Shown here: positions 15,423 through 24,663 of the stretch, piece by piece | Layout of the letters: each line of letters opens with the position of its first letter | Position numbering within the stretch: the stretch's first letter is position 1 | Origin: Lysinibacillus_B sp031181585 | GTDB lineage: Bacteria; Bacillota; Bacilli; Bacillales_A; Planococcaceae | Length of the DNA stretch: 64,000 nt | Direction: 5' to 3' | Assembly: GCF_047301505.1 (NCBI RefSeq) | Contig: NZ_CP154840.1 | Coordinates: 2,666,001-2,730,000 of the forward strand | Notes under the pieces: model-generated | What the model was told of the DNA's origin: nothing | The model's database searches: none | What the model saw: only the letters and a program-made list of their open reading frames with translations | Position numbers and translations under genes: made by a program

Positions 15423-18198
15423 TATTATACCAATCTTCAAGTTCCAATACCATAGTAGCCAGAGATAGTTTTTGTACAGAAATCGGCGGTAATGCACGAA
15501 TAAACTCAAGCCCATACGATTTAGTTTCGATTCTGCGGTCAAGTACAATGAAAACACCTTTATCTTGTGACGACCGGATTAAACGACCAAACCCTTGTTT
15601 GAAACGTAAAATGGCTTCAGGAAGGGATAATTCTGCAAATGAATTCTGCCCTTTTGCTTGTAAATAGCCTGCTCTCGCTCTAAATGTTGGCTCGTCGGGT
15701 GAGGAAAATGGCAGGCGCACAACAATAACAGACGCCAGTCCGTCTCCTGGCACATCGACTCCTTCCCAGAAGCTGTTTGTACCAAATAGAACGGATTGAT
15801 TAAACTTCTGAAAAGCTTTTAATAAACGCATTCGGCTGCCTGCTGTCACTCCCTGGGCAAACAACATGTAATCTTCAAGCAACCCGCTCTCCTGGATGAG
15901 CTCTACTGTTTCCCGAAGCATCTGCTGCGAAGTGAAAAGCACAAAGCATCTTCCTTCTGTTGTCCTTACTGTTTGCGTAACGGCATGAGCAACCGCTTCG
16001 ATATAGTCTGATTGACTGACAGACTGAATATCCGGCATATCGGTTACAACAAAGGCCTTCGCTCCATTGAAATAGGAAGGCGGCGCCTGCAGCACTTCTA
16101 GCTTCACGTCTCTTGAAATACCTAATTGATCCGTAATGAAATAAATATTGTGAGGTACCGTCATTGTCCCGGAAGTCCAAACTATCCCTACTTTGTTTCG
16201 GTAATGGCTAAATAGCCGCTCAATGATGGAAGTTACCTGAATCGGTTTTTTCATTAACTGAATGGAGCTTGGCATACTGCGTTTATCGACTTCTACCCAT
16301 GTTGAGTAGTGGTCATTTGAACGCAGGAACACATCGTCCCACTGGGCTATGGCAAGTTTGTATTCACGTACCCAAAAACGCCACTCATCCAGAAGATAGA
16401 CATGCTCCGGCGCCAAATCATCCACACTGCTTTCAAATTGTGTTGCCACTTCCTCTGCCATGTCAATCCAACGTTGTACAGCCGATGAAAATTGCTCGAA
16501 CTGTGTTCGGTCAATTGCGAGCTCGTCTAAAAAGAACGATATTTTCATCTCTCGCTTGTTGATTGAGTGCAGCTTCTGCGTAAGCAACTGCATAAAGTGT
16601 TGCATTACTTGATCAAATTTAGTCATCATTTGCATAAAGTTCTTTTCTAATCGCTGCATTACTTGTAATGGGACACGGTGTGACTTAACCGCCGCACGCT
16701 GCAGCTTAGTAAATTGGGCATCATCCGTATACAATCCTATTTGTCCAAAAATATATTTCCAGCTTTTAAAAGAAAATAATTTTTCATCATGGGCGATGGC
16801 TGCCTGGATGAATTGATGCGCTTCATCAATTACCCATCCCCCAATCTCTTGAAATAACGGCGTTTGGCGTACAAGGTCAGCCAGCATCATCGCATGGTTC
16901 GTTAAAATAATATCTGACTGCTCTGCTTTTGCAACCGCCCGCTCATAAAAATCAAATTCTCTCTGAATCATACGGGAATTTTCAGTTTTTCGGATTTTTT
17001 CTAAAAACAACTGTCCGCCGCCTGATACATTGAGTTCATCCAGATCCCCTGTCTCTGTTTTTGAAAGCCATACGAGTACCTGCAAGATAACCAATGTTTC
17101 GTCATAGGAGTCATCATGCATCATAGAGAGCTGTGAAAAGCGCGCTACATCGACATAATGACTCATGCCTTTTAAAAGCGCGACGCGGATCTTGTCACCT
17201 GTAACCCGCTCCAGGCGTGGAATCTCTTCCTGTATAAGCTGATCCATCAAATGGGACGTATACGTACTGATCCCTACCTTGCGATTAGACTTACGTACAT
17301 AATGATAGATAGGAAGAAGATAAGCGAGCGTCTTTCCAATTCCTGTCGATGCTTCAATAACAACTTCTGTTTGACCATTCAGGCTATCCCATACATGGTC
17401 CATCATCTGGAATTGCTGAGGCCGTTCTTCGAAGTTTGGTACTTTTTCTTGTAATCTTTCCATCTTTTCTACCCGGGCGGCAGGATAAGGAAGTGTTTCT
17501 GATCCTGCTTCTAGCGTCCTGGAAGGTTTTCTTATCGCTAATTTATGATAAAAAATATGGTGTTCATAATGTTCAACCTTACTACGTTTCAGCTGCAAAG
17601 CATCGAAAAATAATTGTGCAAGGTTTGACTTCAGTCTGAATGAGCGCTTATGCATCTGCTGTAAAGTAGTAAGCGGCAATTTTAATAGCTCCTGCCAACA
17701 TGCTTTTAGAAGCATAGCAGTAGCTTTTGCATCATCATCAGCTCTATGTGCTTTTTCTAAAGGAATACCGAGCTCGCTTGCCAAATCTCCTAATTTATAG
17801 CTTAAAGCTGTCGGAAAAACGATTTTTGCGAGCTCCACCGTATCAATCGTTTTCCCGTGCCACTGTGATAAACCTGCCCGCTTGAATTCAGCCTGCAGAA
17901 AGGGGAGGTCAAAGTCTGCATTGTGGGCGACAAAAACTGCTCCATCGAGTAATTCATATATTCTATCAGCATGTGCTTCAAACGGAAGGGCATCTTGTAC
18001 ATCTTCGTCTGTAATATTCGTCAGATCCTGAATAAAAAGCGGAATCGGGCGCCCCGGGTGAATGAATGATGTAAAAGTCTTCTCAATACACCAATCCTTC
18101 ATTATCACAATCGCGATCTGAATCATTCTGTCTCCATTGGCGGGGTTATGACCCGTTGTTTCTAAATCGACAATTGCGTATTTTTGACTTTCCATCAT
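15412..18198 (-). CDS. dinG: DinG-type ATP-dependent helicase with N-terminal DnaQ-like exonuclease
   Basis: About 928 residues. The N-terminal DEDD exonuclease domain (VDLETTGHNP motif I, HNADFDLPFL motif II, HRADDDAKAT motif III) is fused to an XPD/DinG-like superfamily 2 helicase. The helicase carries EASTGIGKTLAYL (Walker A), DEAH in WVIDEAHQF, and a C-terminal GFGRLIRS motif VI. The iron-sulfur cysteines of enterobacterial DinG are not evident, as in Firmicutes DinG. The frame extends to 18243, but a TATAAT-like box lies in that extension, so the MM pair near 18198 is a better start. Possibly nuclease-active against single strands. Confidence 0.93.
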   Translation of the reverse strand: MMESQKYAIVDLETTGHNPANGDRMIQIAIVIMKDWCIEKTFTSFIHPGRPIPLFIQDLTNITDEDVQDALPFEAHADRIYELLDGAVFVAHNADFDLPFLQAEFKRAGLSQWHGKTIDTVELAKIVFPTALSYKLGDLASELGIPLEKAHRADDDAKATAMLLKACWQELLKLPLTTLQQMHKRSFRLKSNLAQLFFDALQLKRSKVEHYEHHIFYHKLAIRKPSRTLEAGSETLPYPAARVEKMERLQEKVPNFEERPQQFQMMDHVWDSLNGQTEVVIEASTGIGKTLAYLLPIYHYVRKSNRKVGISTYTSHLMDQLIQEEIPRLERVTGDKIRVALLKGMSHYVDVARFSQLSMMHDDSYDETLVILQVLVWLSKTETGDLDELNVSGGGQLFLEKIRKTENSRMIQREFDFYERAVAKAEQSDIILTNHAMMLADLVRQTPLFQEIGGWVIDEAHQFIQAAIAHDEKLFSFKSWKYIFGQIGLYTDDAQFTKLQRAAVKSHRVPLQVMQRLEKNFMQMMTKFDQVMQHFMQLLTQKLHSINKREMKISFFLDELAIDRTQFEQFSSAVQRWIDMAEEVATQFESSVDDLAPEHVYLLDEWRFWVREYKLAIAQWDDVFLRSNDHYSTWVEVDKRSMPSSIQLMKKPIQVTSIIERLFSHYRNKVGIVWTSGTMTVPHNIYFITDQLGISRDVKLEVLQAPPSYFNGAKAFVVTDMPDIQSVSQSDYIEAVAHAVTQTVRTTEGRCFVLFTSQQMLRETVELIQESGLLEDYMLFAQGVTAGSRMRLLKAFQKFNQSVLFGTNSFWEGVDVPGDGLASVIVVRLPFSSPDEPTFRARAGYLQAKGQNSFAELSLPEAILRFKQGFGRLIRSSQDKGVFIVLDRRIETKSYGLEFIRALPPISVQKLSLATMVLELEDWYNNER

Positions 18199-18339
18199 TG
18201 CTCTCAACTCACAGTTCTCATAATTATATGCGCATTTTATCATAGAACGCTTTCTCCGGTCATGCTATACATCTAATTAAAAGCGAAAAGTGCAGTTAAA
18301 GTCGACTTCCGACTTCTCTGCACCTATTCCCTGTCATCA

Positions 18340-18687
18340 CTATTTTAAATATTCATGTAGCCATTGGGACTTAACCAACAGCAGCTTTTCTTTTAACACC
18401 CCATAGTTCCGCTCCTGTGCAAAAATCCTATTACGGAAATAATCAGTTATTTCACTTTCACAACTGACTGCCTCTTGCTCGATGCAGCGTTCCACACTTT
18501 TACAAAGCTCTCGTATATCCTGCTTTGTGATCGTCTCTTTTTCTAATTGTTCATAATAAAAGGTCAGTTCCTGCTGCAAATAATATCGGCCGTCTATTTT
18601 AGCTGAAAACTCTTTATCCGGCTGAAAGAGGAATCGTTTAATGAACCTATTCAGTTTCCCCGTTGTATATTTGCCGCCCATCTTCAT
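18340..18687 (-). CDS. Hypothetical protein, 115 residues
   Basis: A basic N-terminus (GKYTTGKLNRFIKRFLF) is followed by mostly helical charged sequence with three cysteines and no membrane segment. A GGGGGG run supports either the first ATG or the ATG at codon 3. I do not recognise the family. It stands alone between dinG and a 750-base gene-free stretch, so the context gives no hint. Confidence 0.55.
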   Translation of the reverse strand: MKMGGKYTTGKLNRFIKRFLFQPDKEFSAKIDGRYYLQQELTFYYEQLEKETITKQDIRELCKSVERCIEQEAVSCESEITDYFRNRIFAQERNYGVLKEKLLLVKSQWLHEYLK

Positions 18688-19159
18688 CCCCCCAGTTACT
18701 TATTATGTATTAGTACGCATACCCCTTACGTTTGTTTCAAATGATTTTCTTTAATTCTGCCTGTACAATGACAAGGAATTGATTAATTTACAAGAAAGCC
18801 GTGTAAAAACTATTCATGTTGTTTAAGAAATATGGTCAATCCCTTCAGTATTCGAGCTATATTGTCTAGTAAAAGGCACTATTACTGGACAATTTATGCT
18901 TTCTATCATAAGTCGTGCTGTATTTACTAGGTGATTAAACGATTTACATCAAAAATTGAGCATTGATATCTTTCACCCCTCCCTACATATAGAGTGAAGT
19001 TTATGATGGTTCGATCTTTTTAAATTAACGACCTTTATTTTTTTTATACTTTCTTCTCTCTAAAGATATGCTAAATTGCTTATGTTTTTGCAATAACATA
19101 AATCAAGAGTATTAACTCGGAGCAAACTGTGTGCTAAAATCCTCTGCGTTCCTACAATA
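18688..19159. other. Gene-free AT-rich stretch
   Basis: About 470 bases with no credible reading frame. The only structure I see is a 12-base inverted repeat at 18861-18893 (9-base loop, one wobble position). It has no U-run on either side, so it looks more like an operator or RNA hairpin than a terminator. Confidence 0.6.
18861..18893. repeat. Isolated 12-base inverted repeat
   Basis: ATTGTCTAGTAA at 18861-18872 faces TTACTGGACAAT at 18882-18893. It would pair over 12 bases with one G-U wobble (minus) or mismatch. It is in the middle of the gene-free stretch; function unknown. Confidence 0.6.
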
Positions 19160-19317
19160 CAAAAAAGCGTTACCCCAAAGGGTAACGCTTGATTATATAT
19201 AGTTCGAGCAGGGGCTCATCTTCCCTGCTCTATAGCAAAAGCTTCCCAGCAAGTCCGTGCTGTTAGTGGATGCTTTTGTTGTAAAGCCAATGCTTTACAT
19301 AGGTTGTTTGGCACCTA
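19160..19317 (-). ncRNA. Candidate stand-alone structured RNA, about 158 nt, family not recognised
   Basis: The minus strand has a near-consensus promoter (19352-19324), then three stable hairpins. Hairpin one pairs 19280-19287 with 19292-19299. Hairpin two pairs 19236-19242 with 19272-19278 and contains an inner stem, 19247-19251 with 19258-19262. Hairpin three pairs 19206-19213 with 19223-19230. A strong intrinsic terminator follows (19161-19190). No start codon with a ribosome site and no useful frame lies inside. The nearest downstream gene is some 470 bases beyond the terminator, so it does not look like a leader. It lacks signatures I know for SRP RNA, tmRNA, 6S RNA or common riboswitches. 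Confidence 0.6.
19161..19190 (-). terminator. Terminator of the 158-nt RNA
   Basis: Eleven-base perfect stem (19165-19175 and 19180-19190, 4-base loop) followed on the minus strand by TTTTTTG. Confidence 0.9.
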
Positions 19318-19323
19318 AATACT

Positions 19324-19352
19324 ATCTTAACATAAAATTTATCACCTGACAA
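19324..19352 (-). promoter_or_regulatory. Sigma-A promoter of the 158-nt RNA
   Basis: Minus-strand TTGTCA (19352-19347), 17-base spacer, TAAGAT (19329-19324), with TG two bases before the -10. The -35 is identical to that of rnpB. Predicted start about 19317. Confidence 0.75.
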
Positions 19353-19406
19353 TGCACCAGCGGTTTAATAGCCCTATATTGCGAAACAACTGACAAATAT
19401 AAAAAA

Positions 19407-19432
19407 TCCCCGAAAATCTTGTTTCCGGGGAG
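19407..19432 (-). terminator. Terminator of the GT2-GtrA gene
   Basis: A CCCCGGAAA/TTTTCGGGG type stem, just after the stop codon, followed by ATTTTTTA on the minus strand. Confidence 0.88.
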
Positions 19433-19439
19433 GTTTTCA

Positions 19440-20492
19440 TTATGAAATCTGTTTTTCTTTTTTAAACACCCATTTCCTCTGTACTACAAAAGCTAATAGA
19501 AACAAGGTCGTATCAACAAGTATCTTTAAGATGATCTCCCCGTTCTGAAGCCATTCACTATATAGCAGCTGAACCGAACCAGCAGAAGTGATCATAATGA
19601 AAGCAGCCAATAAATAGTATCTGTAAAGGGATTTCCTGGACCCGCTTTTAAAGACAGTATGGCGATTTATATAATAATTAAAGAGAGATGATAAAAGTCT
19701 CGCCAGAATAGTAGCGATAATCAGAAACGACATAGGTGCTACAATCTTAAATACTTTAGCAAATAACATGAATAATACCAAATCGATTAAAAAAGAGGCA
19801 CCACTTGTCATGGCGTATAGAAAAAATATCTTATATACCTGGAAGGAATCATGCAATGGGCGAAAATGTGATGACTTATTCCCCTCCAAATAGACTGTAT
19901 CAATCGGGACTTCCGCAATTGGGATTTTCAAGTCTTTTAATTTCGCCAGCACGTTCATCTCGTACTCAAAGCGTTCGCCCTCAATTGACAAAAGCTGCGG
20001 CAAATATTTTGTTGGAATTCCTCGAAGGCCTGTTTGTGTGTCGCTTAAGCGAGTGCGCGTCATGATACGATAAATAATTTTCGTGCATTGGTTACCAAAT
20101 CGCGAGCGAAGAGGAACATTTTTATACGAAAAATCTCGAGACCCTAAAATAAGAGCATCATCAGATTCATTTAGTGAGTGAATAATGTTCATAATGTCCT
20201 TTGTAAGATGCTGCCCATCCGCATCAATTGTAACAACTCCTCGTAACTCCGGATGCTCATTGTAAATATAATGAAAAGCCGTTTTCAGCGCTCGCCCTTT
20301 TCCTTGATTAACCGCGTGGCGCAATATCGTTACTTGCCGAAAAGTATCTAGCTTATTGAAGACATAGCTTGCATCGCTGCCGTCATCCACCACTATAATC
20401 GGACCCGTGTGTACTTGTACAAGTTCTTCAATTACTCGAATGGCTTTTTCATCTGGTTGATATGCCGGCATTATGATTCCGATTTCATTCAT
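19440..20492 (-). CDS. GT2 family glycosyltransferase with C-terminal GtrA-like membrane domain
   Basis: About 350 residues. The N-terminal GT-A domain (about 1-215) has IMPAYQPD, VVDDGSD and VTIDADGQH (the DxD-type metal site), like DPM1-type polyprenyl-phosphate sugar transferases. The C-terminal 130 residues hold four hydrophobic segments of GtrA type. It probably moves a sugar onto a lipid carrier and flips or anchors it for cell-envelope glycosylation; the sugar is unknown. The ATG at 20492 is preferred over a TTG six codons upstream, since AAGGATGG precedes it. It has its own terminator and no partner genes nearby. Confidence 0.87.
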   Translation of the reverse strand: MNEIGIIMPAYQPDEKAIRVIEELVQVHTGPIIVVDDGSDASYVFNKLDTFRQVTILRHAVNQGKGRALKTAFHYIYNEHPELRGVVTIDADGQHLTKDIMNIIHSLNESDDALILGSRDFSYKNVPLRSRFGNQCTKIIYRIMTRTRLSDTQTGLRGIPTKYLPQLLSIEGERFEYEMNVLAKLKDLKIPIAEVPIDTVYLEGNKSSHFRPLHDSFQVYKIFFLYAMTSGASFLIDLVLFMLFAKVFKIVAPMSFLIIATILARLLSSLFNYYINRHTVFKSGSRKSLYRYYLLAAFIMITSAGSVQLLYSEWLQNGEIILKILVDTTLFLLAFVVQRKWVFKKEKQIS

Positions 20493-20650
20493 TTTGTCAC
20501 CATCCTTCAATACTGTACTATCCTATTACCCAACCTCTTTAAAACATATTCAATTTGTGACAACTTATTGATATGTATCTATTTCCTTATTTTCATCAAA
20601 ATAGCGTGATGGTACACTAGTAGTTAGTTTATTAAATATAGAGGAATATT

Positions 20651-21172
20651 ATGCGCATTCAATTAGCTTGTTACCTGCTTTTACTATTAAGTCTACCGTT
20701 AATACTAGCCAGCTGGCTGCCAAACGACGGGTATGACGACCCATATATTTTGATTTTGGGAACGAAAGTAAATGAAGATGGTACTCCATCCGTTTTGCTG
20801 AAAAGTCGTTTAGATGCCGCAATCGCTTATGAAGATGATGATGTTACGTATATTGTGAGTGGTGCCGGGGAAGCAGATGTGATGAAAACCTATTTGTTGG
20901 AAAACGGCATTGAAGAAAAAAATATCATTGTAGAAGATCAAGCCGCCAATACATATGAAAACATATTATTTTCCGTTGAATTACTACCAGAGGATCACTC
21001 TTCTTTTACGATTATTTCAAGTGACTTCCATGTATATCGCGCACAAGCCATGGCTTCATCTCTTGGATACAATGTAGATGTAGTAAGTGCCAAAACGCCT
21101 TTTTCAGACCGTTTCTATTGGCAGATCAGGGAAGTAGCTGCCCTCGTAAAATACTGGATTATTGGATATTAA
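20651..21172 (+). CDS. DUF218 (YdcF/SanA-like) membrane-anchored protein
   Basis: 173 residues. N-terminal hydrophobic anchor (about 4-22), then a DUF218 fold with ILILGTKVNEDGTPS, YIVSGAG and IVEDQAANTYENI, and SSDFHVYRA near the end. These conserved positions are typical of the family, which is linked to envelope polysaccharide or vancomycin-related phenotypes in other bacteria, but the substrate is unknown. Monocistronic, divergent from the glycosyltransferase across 158 bases. Confidence 0.83.
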   Translation: MRIQLACYLLLLLSLPLILASWLPNDGYDDPYILILGTKVNEDGTPSVLLKSRLDAAIAYEDDDVTYIVSGAGEADVMKTYLLENGIEEKNIIVEDQAANTYENILFSVELLPEDHSSFTIISSDFHVYRAQAMASSLGYNVDVVSAKTPFSDRFYWQIREVAALVKYWIIGY

Positions 21173-21206
21173 AAGGGCTGTCTGAACGCTAGTTCAAACA
21201 GCCCTT
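21173..21206. terminator. Shared terminator of two convergent genes
   Basis: Fifteen-base stem with one mismatch (AAGGGCTGT-TGAAC arms, 4-base loop) immediately after the DUF218 stop and overlapping the stop of the minus-strand gene. The minus side has TTTT; it can serve both. Confidence 0.85.
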
Positions 21207-21540
21207 AAAACATAGTTGGCAAAAATTCAGATTTAAACCTATCATTCTTCCGCAGCCAGATTTTCAATATATCACGATGTGTGAGTAATTTACGGCGCCT
21301 TTGGAATCTTTTCTTTACGTCCAAAAGGCTCTCCAGCAGCATCCGTGTTTCCGGGAGACATTCATCCGGCTCTACCAGCACATCCAATGCAAAATTGATG
21401 AGACCCGCGCTTTGAACAGAGGCAAGCAACTTTGCAAATAACTGCCCCATCTCTACTATGCTTTCTTCTACTTCTAATTCCATCAGTCGAAATAGAGAAT
21501 CTTCTATTTCTTTTTCCAGTGCTGCTAGATTTGTTTCCAT
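21205..21540 (-). CDS. Hypothetical protein, 111 residues
   Basis: The ATG at 21540 follows AGGAGGGGG by 4 bases, an excellent ribosome site, so the frame is very likely translated. The protein is acidic in its first half and basic near the C-terminus (KKRFQRRRKLL), probably helical, without membrane segments. I do not recognise the family. It stands alone. Confidence 0.65.
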   Translation of the reverse strand: METNLAALEKEIEDSLFRLMELEVEESIVEMGQLFAKLLASVQSAGLINFALDVLVEPDECLPETRMLLESLLDVKKRFQRRRKLLTHRDILKIWLRKNDRFKSEFLPTMF

Positions 21541-21664
21541 TCTACCCCCTCCTATAGTCCCCAATTATAGCAAATATCGGACTAGTGAGCGAATTTCGTG
21601 TTTAAAAAGGGACGCCCTCCATTTACTGCAGGCTCCCCCCTTCTCTTTTATAATTTATCATTAT

Positions 21665-23002
21665 TTACTTTTTATGAATTGCCTTACCAAATACAGCACT
21701 CGCCGCATCACCGATATGCTCGCTTACTGTTGGGTGCGGGAAAATCATACGCGCTAGATCCTTGACAGAACCTCCCGTAACTTTAGCAGCCAGCATGGCA
21801 TTGATCATCTCAGTGGCACCGTCTCCTACAACGCAGGCACCATAGATATCCCCTTCCGGACTTGCGACAAACTTCATAAATCCTTGCGTATTCCCCTCCA
21901 ATAATGCTTTCGGGTTTGTCGGCAAATACATCTTTGTCACAATGGCGTCTGCCGGTGCTTCGTGCTCCAGCATGCCGAATGTAGCAATTTCCGGATGAGT
22001 ATATACACACCTTGGAATTTCTTGTTGATTAATGACCCGAGGATATTTCCCTAAAATATAATCGACAGCATGAATTCCTTCTGCGCTCGCAGAGTGTGCC
22101 AGCTGGAACCCTCCAACTAGATCCCCTATGGCAAAAATATCTGGAATGCTTGTTTCATAATGATTGTTCACAGAAATCAAACGCCCATCCATTGCCAGGT
22201 TCAGTTCCTTTGCAATTTCTATATTCGGCCTGCGTCCCGTAGCAAATAATAGATTTTCATAGGTAAAAATACCGCGTGAAGTATGGATCTCACGGCCACG
22301 TATCTCTTCGAATTTAAAATCCGTAATCAGCTCGATTCCAAGTTTCTTCATATTCTCCATAATGATAGGCCGGGCATCGGGCTCTTCTGTCTGCAAAATT
22401 TCATTGCTATGGTTCAATACAGTAACCTTTGTTCCCATTGGTGCTAGAGCAAAGGCCATCTCAATAGCAATAACTCCACCGCCGATTATCGTCAGCTGCT
22501 TTGGCAGTTCCTTAATATCGAAAAAAGTATCTGTGGTATAATAATCAGCCGTTTCAATTCCTTTGAATGGCGGGACGAAAGGATGACTGCCTGTTGCCAG
22601 AATGACTTTGTTTGCCTTGAATGATTCCTCACCTACCGATATGATTCGATCCTCAGAAACTTTTGCTTCTCCATAAATAAGGTCAATTTGCGCGTTTTCA
22701 ACAAAGCCCTCAATATTTCGCAGTAGTTCCTCAATCACTGCATCCTTGCGTCTCATTAACTTGGGAAAATCGATATTAATTGTAGGTACCGTAATGCCCC
22801 AATCCGTTCCCCGGCGGATTTCCTGCACCAATTTACTATGCTCAAGCATAATTTTCGAAGGAATGCAGCCCACATTATAACAGGCGCCGCCCACTTTATT
22901 TCTTTCTACAAGCACTACCCGCATGCCGCTTTTTGCTGCATGGATAGCAGCAATATAACCACCTGGCCCAGCACCGATAACAGCTAAATCATACATAGTC
23001 AT
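21665..23002 (-). CDS. Orphan dihydrolipoyl dehydrogenase
   Basis: 445 residues, class I flavoprotein disulfide reductase. FAD-binding GAGPGGYIAA lies at the N-terminus, redox cysteines C41 and C46 are in GGACYNVGCIPSK, NAD-binding GGGVIAIEMA follows, and HPTVSEHIGDA holds the C-terminal His-Glu pair. It reoxidises lipoamide. It is one of two E3-type genes in this window; unlike lpdV it has no E1 or E2 neighbours. The Tyr after the first cysteine (usually Leu) is unusual but tolerated. Assignment as E3 rather than another disulfide reductase rests on the HPTxSE end. Confidence 0.85.
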   Translation of the reverse strand: MTMYDLAVIGAGPGGYIAAIHAAKSGMRVVLVERNKVGGACYNVGCIPSKIMLEHSKLVQEIRRGTDWGITVPTINIDFPKLMRRKDAVIEELLRNIEGFVENAQIDLIYGEAKVSEDRIISVGEESFKANKVILATGSHPFVPPFKGIETADYYTTDTFFDIKELPKQLTIIGGGVIAIEMAFALAPMGTKVTVLNHSNEILQTEEPDARPIIMENMKKLGIELITDFKFEEIRGREIHTSRGIFTYENLLFATGRRPNIEIAKELNLAMDGRLISVNNHYETSIPDIFAIGDLVGGFQLAHSASAEGIHAVDYILGKYPRVINQQEIPRCVYTHPEIATFGMLEHEAPADAIVTKMYLPTNPKALLEGNTQGFMKFVASPEGDIYGACVVGDGATEMINAMLAAKVTGGSVKDLARMIFPHPTVSEHIGDAASAVFGKAIHKK

Positions 23003-23224
23003 TTAAGATCACCTCGTTTTTACGATACCATTTGCTGCCTCTAAATGCCAACGACAATCCCAGTTATTTACCTTTTTCTGTCATAATCTGTTTATATAAT
23101 CGACATTGTCCAATATTCAATATTCCGTTAGTTACTTTATACATGAACAGAACGTATTACATACTAAATCAATTGTGTCATTATGTGCTTACATTCTTTG
23201 GCAAGCAAAATGGACCTTTCTACA

Positions 23225-23254
23225 AAAAACGGCTCCCCATAGGGAAGCCGTTCT
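23225..23254 (-). terminator. Terminator of kinase-DUF423 pair
   Basis: ACGGCT-CCC stem with a short AT loop, followed by TTTTTTG on the minus strand, just after the DUF423 stop. Confidence 0.88.
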
Positions 23255-23258
23255 TGCT

Positions 23259-23624
23259 TTATAACACACCTATAATAATACATAACCAAGCTGCAAGCTG
23301 CAGGAGTCCCCCAATTGGTGTAATGGCTCCTAGCTTACGGATTCCAGTTAAGGACAATATATATAAGCTTCCGGAAAAGATCAATGATCCTAGGAACATG
23401 CACCATGTAGCTGCAGACAATAGTCCTGATTGACCTACGATATGTATAAGAAGACCAACTAAAATTAGACCTAACGCATGGTACATTAAATAGCGGCACG
23501 CTGTCTCCCAATTATCAGCATACTTCTGCTCCTTAAACTTATCTTTCAGTGCGTGCGCACCAAATGCTCCAAAGGCAACTGCTACAAAAGCCATTGAAGC
23601 GCCTAAAATAATGGCTAGTTTCAT
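23259..23624 (-). CDS. ywdK: DUF423 membrane protein (YwdK family)
   Basis: 121 residues with four hydrophobic segments. The DUF423 signature is present in AFGAFGAHALKDK near residue 20 and in the C-terminal GxLxxxGxLxL-like helices. Function unknown. The ATG at 23624 follows AAGGAGTG by 5 bases; the longer frame overlaps the kinase. Thirteen bases separate it from the kinase gene, so they form a pair. Confidence 0.88.
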   Translation of the reverse strand: MKLAIILGASMAFVAVAFGAFGAHALKDKFKEQKYADNWETACRYLMYHALGLILVGLLIHIVGQSGLLSAATWCMFLGSLIFSGSLYILSLTGIRKLGAITPIGGLLQLAAWLCIIIGVL

Positions 23625-23637
23625 AAAAACACTCCTT

Positions 23638-24558
23638 TTACTCATGCTCCATATATGATAGCACATCCTTCATAGAAGGAAGAGCGGTCATTGCTCCGAT
23701 TTCTGTACAAACAAGAGCTCCTACAATATTACTGAACCTCGTTAACTGCTTAAATTTATGGAAATCAATATCTTTTAGTGTCGGATAATCAGAAATACAT
23801 TTTAACATAGCACCTACAAATGCATCTCCTGCCCCCGTCGTGTCTATCGGATCTATATCGATGCTTTTAATCACGGCTTCCTCTACCCCATTAGAAATCC
23901 ATGTCCCTTGATCTCCTTTCGTCACCGCAAACCATTTACCCTGAGGCACCCTGCGGCCGAAGCGAGCAAACTCCTCCTCGCTCATTTTAACAAAGTCAGC
24001 CATGTCGATACACGTACGTACTCGTTTGTCATATTCCTCCTCCTTTCCTTTCCAAAGATCGTATCTATAATTTGGATCGAAGGAGATAAACACTCCTTGT
24101 TTTCTCAGCATCTTCATAATATTCATATACGTATCGTAGAAAGGACTAGAAAGCAGTGCAGTAGCGGATCCAAAATGGGCAACTCCTATATCCTGCTGTT
24201 CAATTTTCACTTCATTCATGACGAGCGTTTCATCAGCACCTCGATTGAACATGAAATCCCGTTCTCCTGCTGCTGTACGAGATACAAACGCAAGAGTCGT
24301 AGGCGTTTCCCCTCTCACCAGCAGCGACGTATTAACGCCTGCTTTTGTTAACTCCTGTTCCAAAAAATCACCGAATGCATCTTCCCCAACTTTCCCGCAA
24401 AATGCTGCCTGCCCTCCTAGTTTGGCAATCGCAGCGCATACATTTGCCGGCGCTCCCCCAGCCTGCTTTATAAAATGACTCCCTTCTGCTAGATTGATAT
24501 TCGTCTCTGTACAAAAGAAATCGACCAGAAGTTCTCCTACACATAATATTTTCTTCAC
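23638..24558 (-). CDS. PfkB-family sugar kinase, probable fructokinase
   Basis: 306 residues. Ribokinase-fold landmarks: N-terminal GELLVDFF and GGAPANVCAAIAKLGG (substrate-side glycines), PTTLAFV, FDPNYR, and the C-terminal anion-hole motif DTTGAGDAF with the catalytic aspartate. The pattern is that of ScrK/fructokinase-like members, but 2-keto-3-deoxygluconate or related sugars cannot be excluded. No sugar transporter or regulator is adjacent, so the physiological substrate is open. Confidence 0.87.
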   Translation of the reverse strand: MKKILCVGELLVDFFCTETNINLAEGSHFIKQAGGAPANVCAAIAKLGGQAAFCGKVGEDAFGDFLEQELTKAGVNTSLLVRGETPTTLAFVSRTAAGERDFMFNRGADETLVMNEVKIEQQDIGVAHFGSATALLSSPFYDTYMNIMKMLRKQGVFISFDPNYRYDLWKGKEEEYDKRVRTCIDMADFVKMSEEEFARFGRRVPQGKWFAVTKGDQGTWISNGVEEAVIKSIDIDPIDTTGAGDAFVGAMLKCISDYPTLKDIDFHKFKQLTRFSNIVGALVCTEIGAMTALPSMKDVLSYMEHE

Positions 24559-24663
24559 TTTATCACCTCTATTATCATCTTACCCTTTCACAAAAAAATT
24601 GAATAGAACGTTAGGTTTGTTTTTTTAGCCTGCGGGAATAGGCAATAAAAAAGGAGTGTGTCT

